Origin: Porphyromonas sp. oral taxon 275
Lineage (GTDB): Bacteria > Bacteroidota > Bacteroidia > Bacteroidales > Porphyromonadaceae
Assembly (NCBI RefSeq): GCF_018127745.1
Contig: NZ_CP072333.1
Span: 620,001-684,000 of the forward strand
DNA: 64,000 bases
Direction of reading: 5' to 3'
Shown here: positions 25,690 through 34,833 of the stretch, one piece after another
Layout of the letters: the number at the start of each line of letters is the position of its first letter
Position numbering within the stretch: the stretch's first letter is position 1
Position numbers and translations under genes: made by a program
Notes under the pieces: generated by a model
Told to the model about the DNA's origin: nothing
The model's input: only the letters and a program-made list of their open reading frames with translations
Databases searched by the model: none

Positions 25690-26304
25690 ATGGCGATACG
25701 ATTTCAATACAACAAGACCTCGCTACAGCAGCAGGAAAAGGCGCTGAAGATGCGCCTGCGCACCTTGCCTACCATCAAGAGCAAGGAGAGCGCCCTGAGG
25801 CAGCAGGTCAAGCAAACCAAGCGCGAGGTCGAGGAGCTAGAGGCGAAGCTGGAGCGAGAGCTGCAGGGCTACCAGGGTATGGTGAGCCTGTGGGCAGAGT
25901 TCGACCCCAGCTTGATCACCGTCGATAGGGTAGACCTGTCCATGCGCAAGGTCGCTGGCGTCATGCTGCCCGTCCTCGGAGAGATCCACTACGAGGTGCG
26001 TCCCTTCAGCATCTTCAACGCCCCGAGCTGGTTCGCCGAGGGCATCGAGCTGCTCAAGACGCTTGCCACGACGGGCATCCAGGCCGAGTTCCTCCGTCTC
26101 AAGATGGAGTACCTCGAGCACGCTCGCAAGAAGACCACGCAGAAGGTGAACCTCTTCGAGAAGGTGCAGATCCCTGGCTATCAGGATGCCATCCGCAAGA
26201 TCAAGCGCTTCATCGAGGATGAAGAGAGCCTCTCGAAGGCCTCGCAGAAGATCATGCGTACCAATATCGAGAAGCGTAAGCAAAAGGAGGAGGAAGAGCT
26301 ATGA
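25690..26304 (+). CDS. atpD: V-type ATP synthase subunit D
   Basis: 204 residues, mostly two long coiled helices (N-terminal KTSLQQQEKALKMRLRTLPTIKSKESALRQQVKQTKREVEELEAKLE and C-terminal NLFEKVQIPGYQDAIRKIKRFIEDEE), the central rotor shaft. Stop overlaps the next start (ATGA). Confidence 0.94.
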   Translation: MAIRFQYNKTSLQQQEKALKMRLRTLPTIKSKESALRQQVKQTKREVEELEAKLERELQGYQGMVSLWAEFDPSLITVDRVDLSMRKVAGVMLPVLGEIHYEVRPFSIFNAPSWFAEGIELLKTLATTGIQAEFLRLKMEYLEHARKKTTQKVNLFEKVQIPGYQDAIRKIKRFIEDEESLSKASQKIMRTNIEKRKQKEEEEL

Positions 26305-28127
26305 TACAGCCAATGAGTAAATACGCCTTCCTCGTCTTCCATAAGGACTACGAGGCTGTGCTCCACCAGCTGCGTGAGCTCGGCGTGCTCCACATCCAGG
26401 AGCGTCGCGATACGCGTGAGGTGGAGGAGCTGCAGCAGATCCAGCAGGAGCGTGGTGAGGTCAAGACCCTGCTACGTCAGCTGCGACCCTTCGCCGAGGG
26501 GCAGGACCCCGAGCTGCATCCTCGCCTCAGGCAGCGCGCTGAGGGGCAGGAGCTCAGTCGTGAGCTGCACGGACTCCTCGAGCTACGTGGACAGAAGCAG
26601 CAGGAGCTCGCCGCCCTACATGCGGAGGCTAGCGAAGTAGCGCTGTGGGGCGACTTCAGCCCCGAGCGTCTCGAGGAGCTGGATGCCGCGGGCTATCAGC
26701 TGGAGTTCTATAGTATGCCGCTGGCACGCTATACGGAGGACTTCGAGGCAGGGCACGATGTGCTCTCCATCGCCGAGCAGGCGGGGCGTAAGTACTTCGT
26801 CCTCGTGCGTCGTGCTGGGGATGCTGCGCCGCTGACCGAGGCCGATCGCCTAGCTCGCCCCGCACGTAGCGTGGCACAGGTCGAGGAGCTCATCACGCAG
26901 CGCCGTGAGGAGCTGGAGACGCTGGAGCGTAGCATCACGATCGAGGCTCCCAGCCATCTGGCTGAGCTGGAGCAGTATGATAGGGTGCTGGAGAATGAGC
27001 TGAGCTTCGGCAAGGCACAGCTGCAGGCCGAGCGCCTGGCCGATGAGCGCCTGTATCTGCTGGAGGGCTTCGTCCCGACGGAGCAGGCCGCGGCCTTCGA
27101 GCAAGCACTGGCGGGCTCGGGCTGCTACTTCAAGCAAATCGACTTCGACCCTGCGACGGAGCGCGTGCCCATACAGCTCAAGAATAATAGCTTCGCCCGT
27201 AGCTTCGAGTTCATTACGCAGCTCTTCTCGTTGCCCAACTATGGAGAGATCGACCAGACGGTCCTCATCGCACCCTTCTTCATGCTCTTCTTCGGCATGT
27301 GCTTCGGCGATGCAGGCTATGGGCTCATCCTCCTGCTGGCCTCGACCTACTTCCGACTCAGGAACAAGGGCGGGGACAATAGTCTCCTCAGCCTCGGGCA
27401 GTGGCTCGGAGGCGGCGCCTTCGTCGTAGGGCTCGTCCTCGGCTCGATCTTCGGCATGGAGCTACCCTGGGCACGGGACAAGGACTACCTCTTCAACCAG
27501 GACAACATGATGGTCATCGCCGTGGTCATCGGCCTCATCCAGGTCTTCTTCGGTAAGCTCGTAGGGGCCTACAAGACGAGTCGACAGCAGGGCTGGCGCT
27601 ATGCGCTCTCAGGCTATGCCTGGGTGCTGCTGCTCATCGGCCTAGGTCTGATCTACCTCCTGCCGAAGCTCGAGATCGCGCTGCCCCTATGGCTGCAGTA
27701 TGGCCTCTACGGCATCGTCGGGCTCTCGGTACTGGTAGCCTTCCTCTACAACAGTCCAGGCAAGAACCCGCTGATCAATGTCGGCTCGGGCCTCTGGACC
27801 TCCTACAACAATGCCTCGGGGCTGCTCGGGGACGCCCTCTCCTATATCCGCCTCTTCGCCATCGGGCTGACGGGGAGTATCCTAGGGAGTGTCTTCAACC
27901 AGCTGGCTATGTCCTGCATCCCCTCGGGGGCTGATGCGAGCATCGGCGGCATCGTCATCGGCTGGGTGATGGCGCTCTTCATCCTGGCCTTTGGGCATAC
28001 GATCAACTTCGGCATCGCCCTCATCGGCGCCTTTGTCCACCCACTTCGTCTGACCTTCGTAGAGTACTACAAGAACAGCGAATTCGAGGGCGGAGGCCGT
28101 CCCTATGCGCCCCTCAAGCGTAAGTAA
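26301..28127 (+). CDS. atpI: V-type ATP synthase subunit I (a-type stator)
   Basis: 608 residues. The N-terminal half (about 1-320) is soluble and coiled; the C-terminal half has about seven to eight transmembrane helices (from FFMLFFGMCFGDAGYGLILLLA to VIGWVMALFILAFGHTINFGIALIGAFVHPLRLTFVEYYKNS). The arginine of ALSYIRLFAIGLTGSILGSV is in the place of the ion-path arginine. It overlaps atpD by four bases. Confidence 0.95.
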   Translation: MIQPMSKYAFLVFHKDYEAVLHQLRELGVLHIQERRDTREVEELQQIQQERGEVKTLLRQLRPFAEGQDPELHPRLRQRAEGQELSRELHGLLELRGQKQQELAALHAEASEVALWGDFSPERLEELDAAGYQLEFYSMPLARYTEDFEAGHDVLSIAEQAGRKYFVLVRRAGDAAPLTEADRLARPARSVAQVEELITQRREELETLERSITIEAPSHLAELEQYDRVLENELSFGKAQLQAERLADERLYLLEGFVPTEQAAAFEQALAGSGCYFKQIDFDPATERVPIQLKNNSFARSFEFITQLFSLPNYGEIDQTVLIAPFFMLFFGMCFGDAGYGLILLLASTYFRLRNKGGDNSLLSLGQWLGGGAFVVGLVLGSIFGMELPWARDKDYLFNQDNMMVIAVVIGLIQVFFGKLVGAYKTSRQQGWRYALSGYAWVLLLIGLGLIYLLPKLEIALPLWLQYGLYGIVGLSVLVAFLYNSPGKNPLINVGSGLWTSYNNASGLLGDALSYIRLFAIGLTGSILGSVFNQLAMSCIPSGADASIGGIVIGWVMALFILAFGHTINFGIALIGAFVHPLRLTFVEYYKNSEFEGGGRPYAPLKRK

Positions 28128-28174
28128 GTAAACAAGCAAAAGAATAATAGTACTATTAACTCAACTCAACGATT

Positions 28175-28633
28175 ATGAATGAGATGTTGTCATTCCTCGG
28201 CCTCGCGCTGATGGTAGGCCTTACAGGTATCGGTAGTAGCATCGGCGTGACGATCTGCGGTAATGCTGCAGTCGGAGCGATGAGGAAGAACCCTGACTCG
28301 CTGGGGCAGTATATCGGTCTGGCGGCGCTACCTAGCTCCCAGGGGCTGTATGGCTTCGTAGGCTTCTTCATGGCCAAGACGGCGCTGGATAAGCTCATCG
28401 CCGCAGGGGCGATCACTCCCTTCGCTGCCTGGGCGATCTTCGGTGCTGGGCTGATCCTCGGTATCGTCGGCCTCTACTCCGCGATCCGTCAGGCGCAGGT
28501 CTGCGCCAACGGGATTCAGGCCATTGGTAGCGGCGAGAACGTCTTCAGCGCTACGATGGTGATGGCCGTCTTCCCTGAGCTCTACGCCATCCTGGCCCTG
28601 CTGGTGGCTATCCTCACGGTGAACTCCCTCTAA
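28175..28633 (+). CDS. atpK: V-type ATP synthase subunit K (proteolipid ring)
   Basis: 152 residues in four helices, i.e. a doubled c-subunit hairpin. The second hairpin keeps the ion-binding Glu (MAVFPELYAIL). The first has Gln in LPSSQGLYGF, and a Gln occurs in RQAQVCANG. The same pattern (Leu, Ser/Thr, Gln, Gln, Glu) forms the sodium site of the Enterococcus hirae ring, so Na+ may be the coupling ion; this is inference. Last gene of the operon. Confidence 0.94.
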   Translation: MNEMLSFLGLALMVGLTGIGSSIGVTICGNAAVGAMRKNPDSLGQYIGLAALPSSQGLYGFVGFFMAKTALDKLIAAGAITPFAAWAIFGAGLILGIVGLYSAIRQAQVCANGIQAIGSGENVFSATMVMAVFPELYAILALLVAILTVNSL

Positions 28634-28676
28634 TCTAGGATAAGCTGGCTTAGGCCGCAGGCCTTAGGCGCTACGA

Positions 28677-28715
28677 GGGGCGCATCCTCCGCTGGAGGGT
28701 GCGCCCCTTGTCTTT
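28677..28715 (+). terminator. Terminator of V-ATPase operon
   Basis: A 14-base stem, with a GGGGCGCATCCTCC left arm at 28677-28690, around a GCT loop, then TTGTCTTTTG. It lies 44 bases after atpK. Confidence 0.9.
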
Positions 28716-29140
28716 TGCCGAGGCTGCGGGAGAGGGAAGGTGAGATCGTGAGCTAAGGCGGAAGGCCTCTGAGGGATATCAGTGGGCGTGCTGAGGGGCG
28801 TCAGTGAGGCGCCTCAGGGATAGCAGTCAGGAGGCTGAGGGATAGCCCTTACGGTGTCGAAGCCTTGTAGGGGGCTTCGCTGGGCCCCTTGGACTGCTTT
28901 GCTGGGGGACTTGGGCAAGGGGCTCACGGCCTTGGCCGTCGCTTGCCCGCGGGCAACTGGAGCGAGGCTGCGGCTTGGCTCTGCCTTTGCTGGGCCTTAG
29001 GGGCGGGGCTTCTTGTCCGAGCTGAGCCCTAGGCCTCAGTCCTGCAGCGGAGGGCTCGGGGGCAAGGCTATGTGCTCGGAATGCCGTATCTTAGTAGAGG
29101 CAATGCGCATGGCATCGCCCCGATAAAGGACTGCAGACAA
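28716..29140. other. Intergenic region atpK-porX
   Basis: It contains array D (28769-28852) and GC-rich sequence to 29080. An imperfect -7-like word TATCTTAG lies at 29086-29093, about 48 bases before porX. No gene found. Confidence 0.5.
28769..28852. repeat. 22-bp grid repeat array D (4 units)
   Basis: Units start at 28769, 28791, 28813 and 28835: CTGAGGGATATCAGTGGG, CTGAGGGGCGTCAGTGAG, CTCAGGGATAGCAGTCAG, CTGAGGGATAGCCCTTAC. Spacers CGTG, GCGC and GAGG keep the 22-bp phase exactly. Confidence 0.9.
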
Positions 29141-30697
29141 ATGAGCACAAGCAAAGTATATCAGATCCTCTGGGCAGACGATGAGATCGACCTGCTCAAG
29201 CCCCACATCCTCTTCCTGAAGAATAAGGGCTACGAGGTAACGCCCGTACTGAGTGGCAACGAAGCCATCGATGCGGTGCAGGCGGAGCACTTCGACCTCA
29301 TCTTCCTCGACGAGCATATGCCTGGCCTCACCGGGCTCGACACGCTGCAGCGGATCAAGGAGCTGCGCCCCTTCGTCCCCGTCATCATGGTGACCAAGAG
29401 CGAGGAGGAGGAGCTGATGAACCAGGCCATCGGCGGCAAGATCACGGACTACCTCATCAAGCCCGTCAATCCCAGCCAGCTGCTGCTCTCGCTGAAGAAG
29501 CATCTCCACCAGAGCGACATCATCAGTGAGGCTACGACGATGAACTACCGCCAGGAGTTCGCCCAGATCAGCATGCAGCTGAGCGATCGCCTTAGCCTCG
29601 ACGAGTGGAAGGACCTCTACCGTCGTCTCGTGCACTGGGAGCTGGAGCTGGAGCAGGGCGATGCGCAGATGCGCGAGCTGCTAGAGATGCAGAAGGCCGA
29701 GGCGGGACGCCTCTTCAGCCGCTTCATCATGCGCCACTACGAGGGCTGGATACGTGAGCCTGAGGGGCGTCCGCTGCTTAGTCCCGACCTCTTCAAGAAG
29801 CAGGTCTTTCCGCTCCTGGACGCTGGGGAGAAGGTCTTCTTCATCCTCATCGACAACTTCCGCTACGACCAGTGGGAGTCGGTCAAGGCTATGCTCAGCG
29901 AGTTCTACACCTTCGACGAGGAGCAGCTCTACCTATCCATCCTGCCGACGGCGACGCAGTATGCGCGCAATGCGATCTTCTCTGGGCTGATGCCGCTAGA
30001 CATCGCCAAGATGTTCCCCGAGCTATGGGTGGACGAGGAGAGCGAGGAGGGGAAGAACCTCAACGAGGAGCCCATGATCCAGACGCTGCTGCAGCGCTAC
30101 CGCAAGAACTACAGCTTCTCCTACAATAAGGTCTACGAGCCGCGCTTCGGTGAGAAGCTCCTCTCGAACCTCAACAGCCTCAAGCAGTACCCGCTCAATG
30201 TCATTGTCCTGAACTTCGTCGACATGCTCTCGCATGCTCGTACCGAGAGCAAGATGATACGCGAGCTGGCTAATACCGAGGCCGCCTACCGCTCGTTGAC
30301 CAAGAGCTGGTTTCGCCACTCGACGACCTACAACCTCTTCAAGCAGATCGCCGAGATGGGCTACCGCGTGATCCTCACGACAGACCATGGTACCATACGC
30401 GTCAAGGGTCCCGTCAAGATCGTAGGCGACAAGAATACCAATACCAACCTACGCTACAAGGTCGGCAAGACCCTGAGCTACAATCCCAAGGAAGTCTACG
30501 AGGTCGCTGTGCCCGCCAAGGTGGGCCTGCCGCAGACCAAGCTCTCGGACAAGTACGTCTTCTGCTACAACGACGACTTCTTTGCCTACCCCAACAACTA
30601 TAACTACTACGTGCAGTACTATCGTGATACCTTCCAGCACGGCGGTATCTCGCTCGAGGAGATGCTCGTGCCGCTGATCACGATGAGCCCCAAGTAG
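29141..30697 (+). CDS. porX: PorX-like response regulator with PglZ domain
   Basis: 518 residues from ATG 29141 (MSTSKVYQILWADDEIDLLKPH). A start 23 codons earlier is possible but the receiver domain begins here, and 518 is the length I know for P. gingivalis PorX. N-terminal receiver at about 5-120: the acidic pair in ILWADDE, phospho-acceptor Asp in LIFLDEHMPG, and Thr/Lys in VIMVTKS. A helical linker is followed by a C-terminal PglZ/alkaline phosphatase-like domain (FFILIDNFRYDQWE, LNFVDMLSHART, ILTTDHGTIRV). In P. gingivalis PorX works with PorY and SigP to control type IX secretion genes. The partners are not in the window. Confidence 0.92.
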   Translation: MSTSKVYQILWADDEIDLLKPHILFLKNKGYEVTPVLSGNEAIDAVQAEHFDLIFLDEHMPGLTGLDTLQRIKELRPFVPVIMVTKSEEEELMNQAIGGKITDYLIKPVNPSQLLLSLKKHLHQSDIISEATTMNYRQEFAQISMQLSDRLSLDEWKDLYRRLVHWELELEQGDAQMRELLEMQKAEAGRLFSRFIMRHYEGWIREPEGRPLLSPDLFKKQVFPLLDAGEKVFFILIDNFRYDQWESVKAMLSEFYTFDEEQLYLSILPTATQYARNAIFSGLMPLDIAKMFPELWVDEESEEGKNLNEEPMIQTLLQRYRKNYSFSYNKVYEPRFGEKLLSNLNSLKQYPLNVIVLNFVDMLSHARTESKMIRELANTEAAYRSLTKSWFRHSTTYNLFKQIAEMGYRVILTTDHGTIRVKGPVKIVGDKNTNTNLRYKVGKTLSYNPKEVYEVAVPAKVGLPQTKLSDKYVFCYNDDFFAYPNNYNYYVQYYRDTFQHGGISLEEMLVPLITMSPK

Positions 30698-30724
30698 TAG
30701 CCCCTATACTCATTATTTATCTAG

Positions 30725-31360
30725 ATGATCAAGAACATAGTATTAGACCTCGGTGGCGTGCTCTTCTACCTCGATCGCGAGGAGGCACTGCGCCGCTTCG
30801 ATGCCCTAGGCGTGCCCAACGTGGCCGAGATGCTCGACCCCTACCTACAGAGTGGCTACTTCCTCCAGGTGGAGGATGGACGCATGACGGAGCCTGAGTT
30901 CCGCGCTGCCCTGAGCCGCAGTGCGGGCCGCGAGCTGAGCTACGAGGAGATCGCGCACGCCTACTTCGGCTTCCTGCGCGAGGTCGATGCCTACAAGTTC
31001 GACTTCGTGGACGAGGAGCTCGGTGACTACCGGATCTTCATCCTGTCGAATACCAACCCCTACGTCATGGACTTCTGTGAGAGCGACCGCTTCCTACCCA
31101 ATGGGCGTACCCTATCGTCCTATTGCGTCAAGAAGTTCGCCTCCTGCGAGATGGGGATGGTCAAGCCTGACCGCCGTATCTTCGAGACGATGCTGCGCGA
31201 GGGCGAAATGAAGCCCGAGGAGACACTCTTCCTCGACGACGGCCCCGCCAATGTGGCCATGGCGGCAGAGTTCGGTATCCACACCTACTGCCCTAAGAAC
31301 GGCGAAGACTGGCGCGAGCCCGTCCGCAGGCTCCTGGCGGAGCTCAACGCGCGCGGTTAA
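30725..31360 (+). CDS. HAD family hydrolase (YihX-like)
   Basis: 211 residues. HAD motifs: an N-terminal motif I variant (IVLDLGGVLFYLDREEAL), motif II in FILSNTNPY, the motif III lysine in VKPDRRIFE and the acidic motif IV in LFLDDGPANV. The cap is of the C1 helical type. Likely a phosphatase on a small sugar or nucleotide phosphate; substrate unknown. It follows porX by 27 bases. Confidence 0.87.
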   Translation: MIKNIVLDLGGVLFYLDREEALRRFDALGVPNVAEMLDPYLQSGYFLQVEDGRMTEPEFRAALSRSAGRELSYEEIAHAYFGFLREVDAYKFDFVDEELGDYRIFILSNTNPYVMDFCESDRFLPNGRTLSSYCVKKFASCEMGMVKPDRRIFETMLREGEMKPEETLFLDDGPANVAMAAEFGIHTYCPKNGEDWREPVRRLLAELNARG

Positions 31361-31367
31361 GAATGGC

Positions 31368-31375
31368 TATCTTTG
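31368..31375 (+). promoter_or_regulatory. -7 box of gpmA promoter
   Basis: TATCTTTG, 57 bases before gpmA and 7 bases after the HAD gene stop. No TTTG at -33. Confidence 0.65.
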
Positions 31376-31432
31376 TAGCCGCAAGCACATGCAAGCAGAT
31401 TATTAGTTCACTATAAGTATCAATATCACATC

Positions 31433-32179
31433 ATGAAGAGAATCGTACTGATCCGTCACGGCGAGAGCGTGTGGAATAAGGAAAACCGCTTCACGGGCTG
31501 GACGAACGTCGACCTGTCCGAGAAGGGCGTAGAGGAAGCAAAGAAGGCTGGGGCGCTGCTCAAGGAGAACGGCTTCCACTTCACTAAGGCCTACACCTCC
31601 TACCTCAAGCGCGCCATCAAGACGCTCAATCAGATCCTCGACGTCATGGACCTCGACTGGATCCCCGTCTCCAAGAGCTGGCGCCTCAACGAGAAGCACT
31701 ACGGCATGCTGCAGGGTCTGAACAAGGCAGAGACGGCAGAGAAGTACGGCGATGCTCAGGTCAAGATCTGGCGCCGTAGCTACGACGTGCCTCCTACGCC
31801 TCTGGCGATCACGGATGAGCGCGCACCTCAGGCTGACCCCCGCTACGCTGGTGTCGTACCTGCCTACCTCCCTCTGACGGAGGCGCTGTGCCACACGGTA
31901 GCGCGTACGCTGCCCTACTGGGAGGGTGAGATCTTCCCCTCGCTGATGGAGCATGACGATGTACTCGTGGCTGCACACGGCAATAGCCTGCGTGGTATCA
32001 TCAAGGTTCTCAAGGGGATCTCGGACGAGGACATCATCGAGCTGAACCTGCCCACGGCTGTGCCCTACGTCTTCGAGTTCGACGATCAGCTCAACCTCGT
32101 CAAGGACTACTTCCTCGGCGATCCAGAGGAGATCAAGAAGCTCATGGAGGCTGTTGCCAACCAGGGTAAGAAGGCCTAA
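31433..32179 (+). CDS. gpmA: 2,3-bisphosphoglycerate-dependent phosphoglycerate mutase
   Basis: 248 residues. Catalytic [25 protein letters not shown] at the N-terminus with phospho-His near residue 8, then [33 protein letters not shown] and the second His in [11 protein letters not shown]. It interconverts 3- and 2-phosphoglycerate in glycolysis. Own promoter and terminator, so monocistronic. Confidence 0.97.
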   Translation: MKRIVLIRHGESVWNKENRFTGWTNVDLSEKGVEEAKKAGALLKENGFHFTKAYTSYLKRAIKTLNQILDVMDLDWIPVSKSWRLNEKHYGMLQGLNKAETAEKYGDAQVKIWRRSYDVPPTPLAITDERAPQADPRYAGVVPAYLPLTEALCHTVARTLPYWEGEIFPSLMEHDDVLVAAHGNSLRGIIKVLKGISDEDIIELNLPTAVPYVFEFDDQLNLVKDYFLGDPEEIKKLMEAVANQGKKA

Positions 32180-32234
32180 GACCCTTTCGGTGGCTTAGCC
32201 TCATCCTTTAGAGGCCGAGTTCCATAAAGCAAGC

Positions 32235-32280
32235 GAGCGCGCCAGCATCCCGATCGGGGTGCTGGCGCGCTCTGCTTTTA
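32235..32280 (+). terminator. Terminator of gpmA
   Basis: GAGCGCGCCAGCA (32235-32247) pairs with TGCTGGCGCGCTC (32260-32272), followed by TGCTTTTA. The tip contains CATCCCGATCGGGG, like the hairpin at 10159-10199. Confidence 0.9.
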
Positions 32281-32527
32281 TCCCCTTCGCTCCTTGTATG
32301 TACCGAGGCTAGGGAAGGACTAGGGCGGACCGTCTCCCGTGTTCGCCTGGGCTCTAGTATAAGGGAGCATGCGCTACCAAGCCTGCGGCGACGATGCAGG
32401 CTATAAGTGGGAGGAGGAAGGGAGAAAGGCAGGAGTGAGATGGATATAGCTCGAAGCGAGGCTGGAAGATAAGGTGGGCCGAGGCCGAGCTGTAAGTGGG
32501 GGAGGGGTAGCCCCCTAAGGGCTAGGA
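32281..32527. other. Intergenic stretch with weak hairpin
   Basis: A weak hairpin near 32326-32350 (GGCGGACCGTCTCCCG...) shares the CGTCTCCCG word with the tRNA-Thr terminator tip and may be a decayed copy. Nothing else recognised. Confidence 0.3.
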
Positions 32528-32570
32528 CTATAAAAACTCAGCGCTGCCTGTCTCCCGACAACCAGCGCCT
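32528..32570 (-). terminator. Terminator of tRNA-Thr with TGTC-GGGA-GACA tip
   Basis: On minus: outer stem GCGCTG (32568-32563) with CAGCGC (32546-32541), a 2x2 internal loop, then TGTC-GGGA-GACA, then GAGTTTTTATAG. The tip equals that at 3605-3616 while the outer stem differs completely. Confidence 0.88.
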
Positions 32571-32595
32571 ATAACATACTTGTTCATACTACTTG

Positions 32596-32668
32596 AGCCG
32601 AAAGCCGGACTCGAACCGGCGACCTATTCATTACGAATGAATTGCTCTACCAACTGAGCTATTTCGGC
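32596..32668 (-). tRNA. tRNA-Thr (CGT)
   Basis: Minus-strand cloverleaf: acceptor GCCGAAA with TTTCGGC, D arm AGCTCAGTTGGTAGAGC, anticodon loop TTCGTAA with anticodon CGT, T loop TTCGAGT, discriminator T. CCA is not encoded. Confidence 0.95.
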
Positions 32669-32703
32669 AACCTTGCCTTAGTGGCTTTCCCGCTAAAGCG
32701 ATG

Positions 32704-32735
32704 CAAAGATAGGGATTTATTTCAAATCCACCAAA
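32704..32735 (-). promoter_or_regulatory. Promoter of tRNA-Thr inside the upstream gene
   Basis: Read on minus: TTTG (32735-32732), 20 bases, TATCTTTG (32711-32704); full consensus. The -33 box lies within the last codons of the 151-residue gene ending at 32717. Confidence 0.85.
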
Positions 32736-33172
32736 AGCTCGCTCAGAAATTCGTTGAGCTCGGCATTGAGCCCCTCCAGCAGCGGCGTCGAGAGCTGTAC
32801 CAGCTCCTCATCGAGGAAGAGCAGCTCCTCGAGGACGGAGAAGTCGGAGCGTACGAGGACGACGGAGAAGGGACGGGCGAAGAGCGCCTTGTCCCAGTAG
32901 CCCTTTTGCTCGAGACGCGTCACTACCTCGCGCAGGGTCTCTAGGGCCGCCTCGCTGGGGGCATCTACCGAGCCCGTGTCCTCCCAGGCGTAGACCGGTA
33001 GGCGTGAGAGCTCCTCGTCGGTGTCGTCGTAGAGGCGCAGCTCGCCAGCGGCGCAGTCTAGCTGGATGAAGAGGTCATTGATCGGGTGGTCTAGCCGTGG
33101 CGCCTCCTCGCTGAGGAGACTGAGGAAATGCTTGCGTAGGAGCTGTAGCTCGCGTTCGTTGCTGTGCGACAT
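32717..33172 (-). CDS. Conserved hypothetical protein, acidic, 151 residues
   Basis: A soluble, strongly acidic protein (MSHSNERELQLLRKHFLSLLSEEAPRLDHPINDLFIQLDCAAGELRLYDD) with no signal or membrane segment. One visible -7 box lies upstream. It looks like a real gene from codon use and conserved-type composition, but I do not recognise the family. It is followed directly by tRNA-Thr, whose promoter it contains. Confidence 0.7.
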   Translation of the reverse strand: MSHSNERELQLLRKHFLSLLSEEAPRLDHPINDLFIQLDCAAGELRLYDDTDEELSRLPVYAWEDTGSVDAPSEAALETLREVVTRLEQKGYWDKALFARPFSVVLVRSDFSVLEELLFLDEELVQLSTPLLEGLNAELNEFLSELLVDLK

Positions 33173-33254
33173 CGTTGTACTATCTAGGTGTAGCCCGCTC
33201 CTGCCCTTGGGGGCTCCACGGAGAGCCCGAGGGTGGGAGGCAGACGCTCTACCG

Positions 33255-33262
33255 CAAAGGTA
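33255..33262 (-). promoter_or_regulatory. -7 box upstream of the 151-residue gene
   Basis: TACCTTTG on minus, 83 bases before the start. -33 not recognised. Confidence 0.5.
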
Positions 33263-33399
33263 CGCAGTAATCTTTACTTTTTCGGCCTGTCCGCCTTGGC
33301 CTCTGCGATATGCTCATCCTAGTCTCCTCCCCGATCGGCCTTGAGCTCAAGCCGAGGGATAAAGATGTCGTAGCGAAGGGCGGGTATAGGGGGAGGGGC

Positions 33400-33483
33400 G
33401 TAATGGATATCAGTGAGCTTGCTGAGTGCCGTCAGTCAGGCGGCTGAGGGCTATCTGTCAGTTGGCTGAGGGATAACCCTCGC
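33400..33483. repeat. 22-bp grid repeat array E (4 units)
   Basis: Units start at 33400, 33422, 33444 and 33466: GTAATGGATATCAGTGAG, CTGAGTGCCGTCAGTCAG, CTGAGGGCTATCTGTCAG, CTGAGGGATAACCCTCGC. Spacers CTTG, GCGG and TTGG. The phase is exact, though unit sequences are more decayed. Confidence 0.88.
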
Positions 33484-33525
33484 GAGGCTAGGGAAAGGCC
33501 CTGGGCTTACTTTGCCTAGGCTGAG

Positions 33526-33569
33526 ACAAAAGCGGGAGGGCTGCTGGGGTGATACCCAGCAGCCCTCCC
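33526..33569 (-). terminator. Terminator of msrAB
   Basis: A 15-base perfect stem (33534-33548 with 33555-33569); on minus it is followed by GCTTTTGTC. It starts 51 bases after the msrAB stop. Confidence 0.9.
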
Positions 33570-33620
33570 TAATAGTTTGCCTATGGTGTGGGTGAAGTGC
33601 TTCTTCTCTAGCTTGATAGC

Positions 33621-34715
33621 TTACTTTTTCTTCGGCTCGGACTTCGTCTGTAGCAGGGGAAGGTATTTGCCGTAGCCCTGCTGCACCATGGAGTCGCGGG
33701 GGATGAAGCGCAGGGCTGCGCTATTGATGCAGTAGCGCAGACCGCCTCGCTCCTTCGGTCCGTCATCGAAGACGTGCCCGAGGTGTGCCTTGCCCGTCTT
33801 GCTTCGCACCTCGATGCGTAGCATGCCGAGGGTCTTGTCCTGATGCTCCTCTAGGAGTTTGTTGTCGATGGGACGGGAGAAGCTCGGCCAGCCGCAGCCC
33901 GAGTCGAACTTGTCGGCCGAGACGAAGAGCGGTTCGCCCGTAGTGATGTCTACGTAGATCCCCTCGCGCTGCTCATCCCAGTAGTCGTTGTCGAAGGGGT
34001 GCTCCGTCGCGGCGTGCTGCGTGACGGCGTACTGCGTGGCCGTGAGGCGCTGGCGTAGCTCGCTGTCGCTGGGACGCACGTAGGGATTGGCCTCACGCGC
34101 GATGCGGAAGAGCTCGGGGCGTATGTGGCAGTAGCCGCTGGGATTCTTGTCCAGGTAATCCTGGTGGTAGTCCTCCGCGCTGTAGAAGTTCTGCAGCGGG
34201 GCTAGCTCTATGGCCAGGGGCTTGGAGTGCTTGGCCTGGAGCGCGCTGAGTGCCGCCTGGATCACGGGTAGATCCGTGGAGTCGGTGTAGTAGATCCCCG
34301 TGCGGTACTGGTCCCCGATGTCGCCGCCCTGTCGATTGAGCGAGGTGGGGTCTATGGTGAGGAAGTAGAGCTCGAGGATCTTGGAGAGGGCGAGCTGATC
34401 GGGGGCGTACTGGAGGTGTACGGCCTCGGCGAAGCCCGTCGTATGGGAGCATACCTGCTCGTAGGTGGGGGCGCTGGTATGTCCGTTGGCGTAGCCGACC
34501 TCGGTGGAGGTGATGCCGCGTACTTGCTTGAAGAAGTGCTCCGTACCCCAGAAGCAGCCTCCGGCTAGATAGATCTCTTTCATGCCTGCTAGGTGTTGAG
34601 TGGGTTTGCTAGGTGTCTGTGCTCGTCTCGTGGCAGAGGTGTAGCTGGCTAGTCCAGCTGTGGCGGCAAGGATGAGGATGAGGAATCCGAGCGCCCTGAG
34701 TGACTTGGTGTTCAT
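33621..34715 (-). CDS. msrAB: Peptide methionine sulfoxide reductase MsrA/MsrB fusion, exported
   Basis: 364 residues from ATG 34715 ([28 protein letters not shown], a signal peptide or anchor); the frame is open 39 codons further but without signal. The MsrA domain at about 45-200 has the GCFWGTEH nucleophile and [16 protein letters not shown]. The MsrB domain at about 215-355 has [12 protein letters not shown] and the catalytic Cys in [11 protein letters not shown]. The zinc cysteine pairs found in many MsrB proteins are absent. It repairs oxidised methionine, both S and R forms, in envelope proteins. Confidence 0.95.
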   Translation of the reverse strand: MNTKSLRALGFLILILAATAGLASYTSATRRAQTPSKPTQHLAGMKEIYLAGGCFWGTEHFFKQVRGITSTEVGYANGHTSAPTYEQVCSHTTGFAEAVHLQYAPDQLALSKILELYFLTIDPTSLNRQGGDIGDQYRTGIYYTDSTDLPVIQAALSALQAKHSKPLAIELAPLQNFYSAEDYHQDYLDKNPSGYCHIRPELFRIAREANPYVRPSDSELRQRLTATQYAVTQHAATEHPFDNDYWDEQREGIYVDITTGEPLFVSADKFDSGCGWPSFSRPIDNKLLEEHQDKTLGMLRIEVRSKTGKAHLGHVFDDGPKERGGLRYCINSAALRFIPRDSMVQQGYGKYLPLLQTKSEPKKK

Positions 34716-34833
34716 CTGTATGGCTTGTCTATGGCGCACGCAGTGGCGTGGCTCTGTTTGGAAAACGCGGTGTTGTCGAGGCGCATTGCCTAGGTGCTCA
34801 ATGAGCCCATATACGCTATCTATAGGAAGCACT

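Larger units (their letters stand above)
33173..33525. other. Intergenic region between the hypothetical gene and msrAB terminator
   Basis: Holds the -7 box above and array E (33400-33483). The rest is GC-rich with no feature. Confidence 0.5.
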
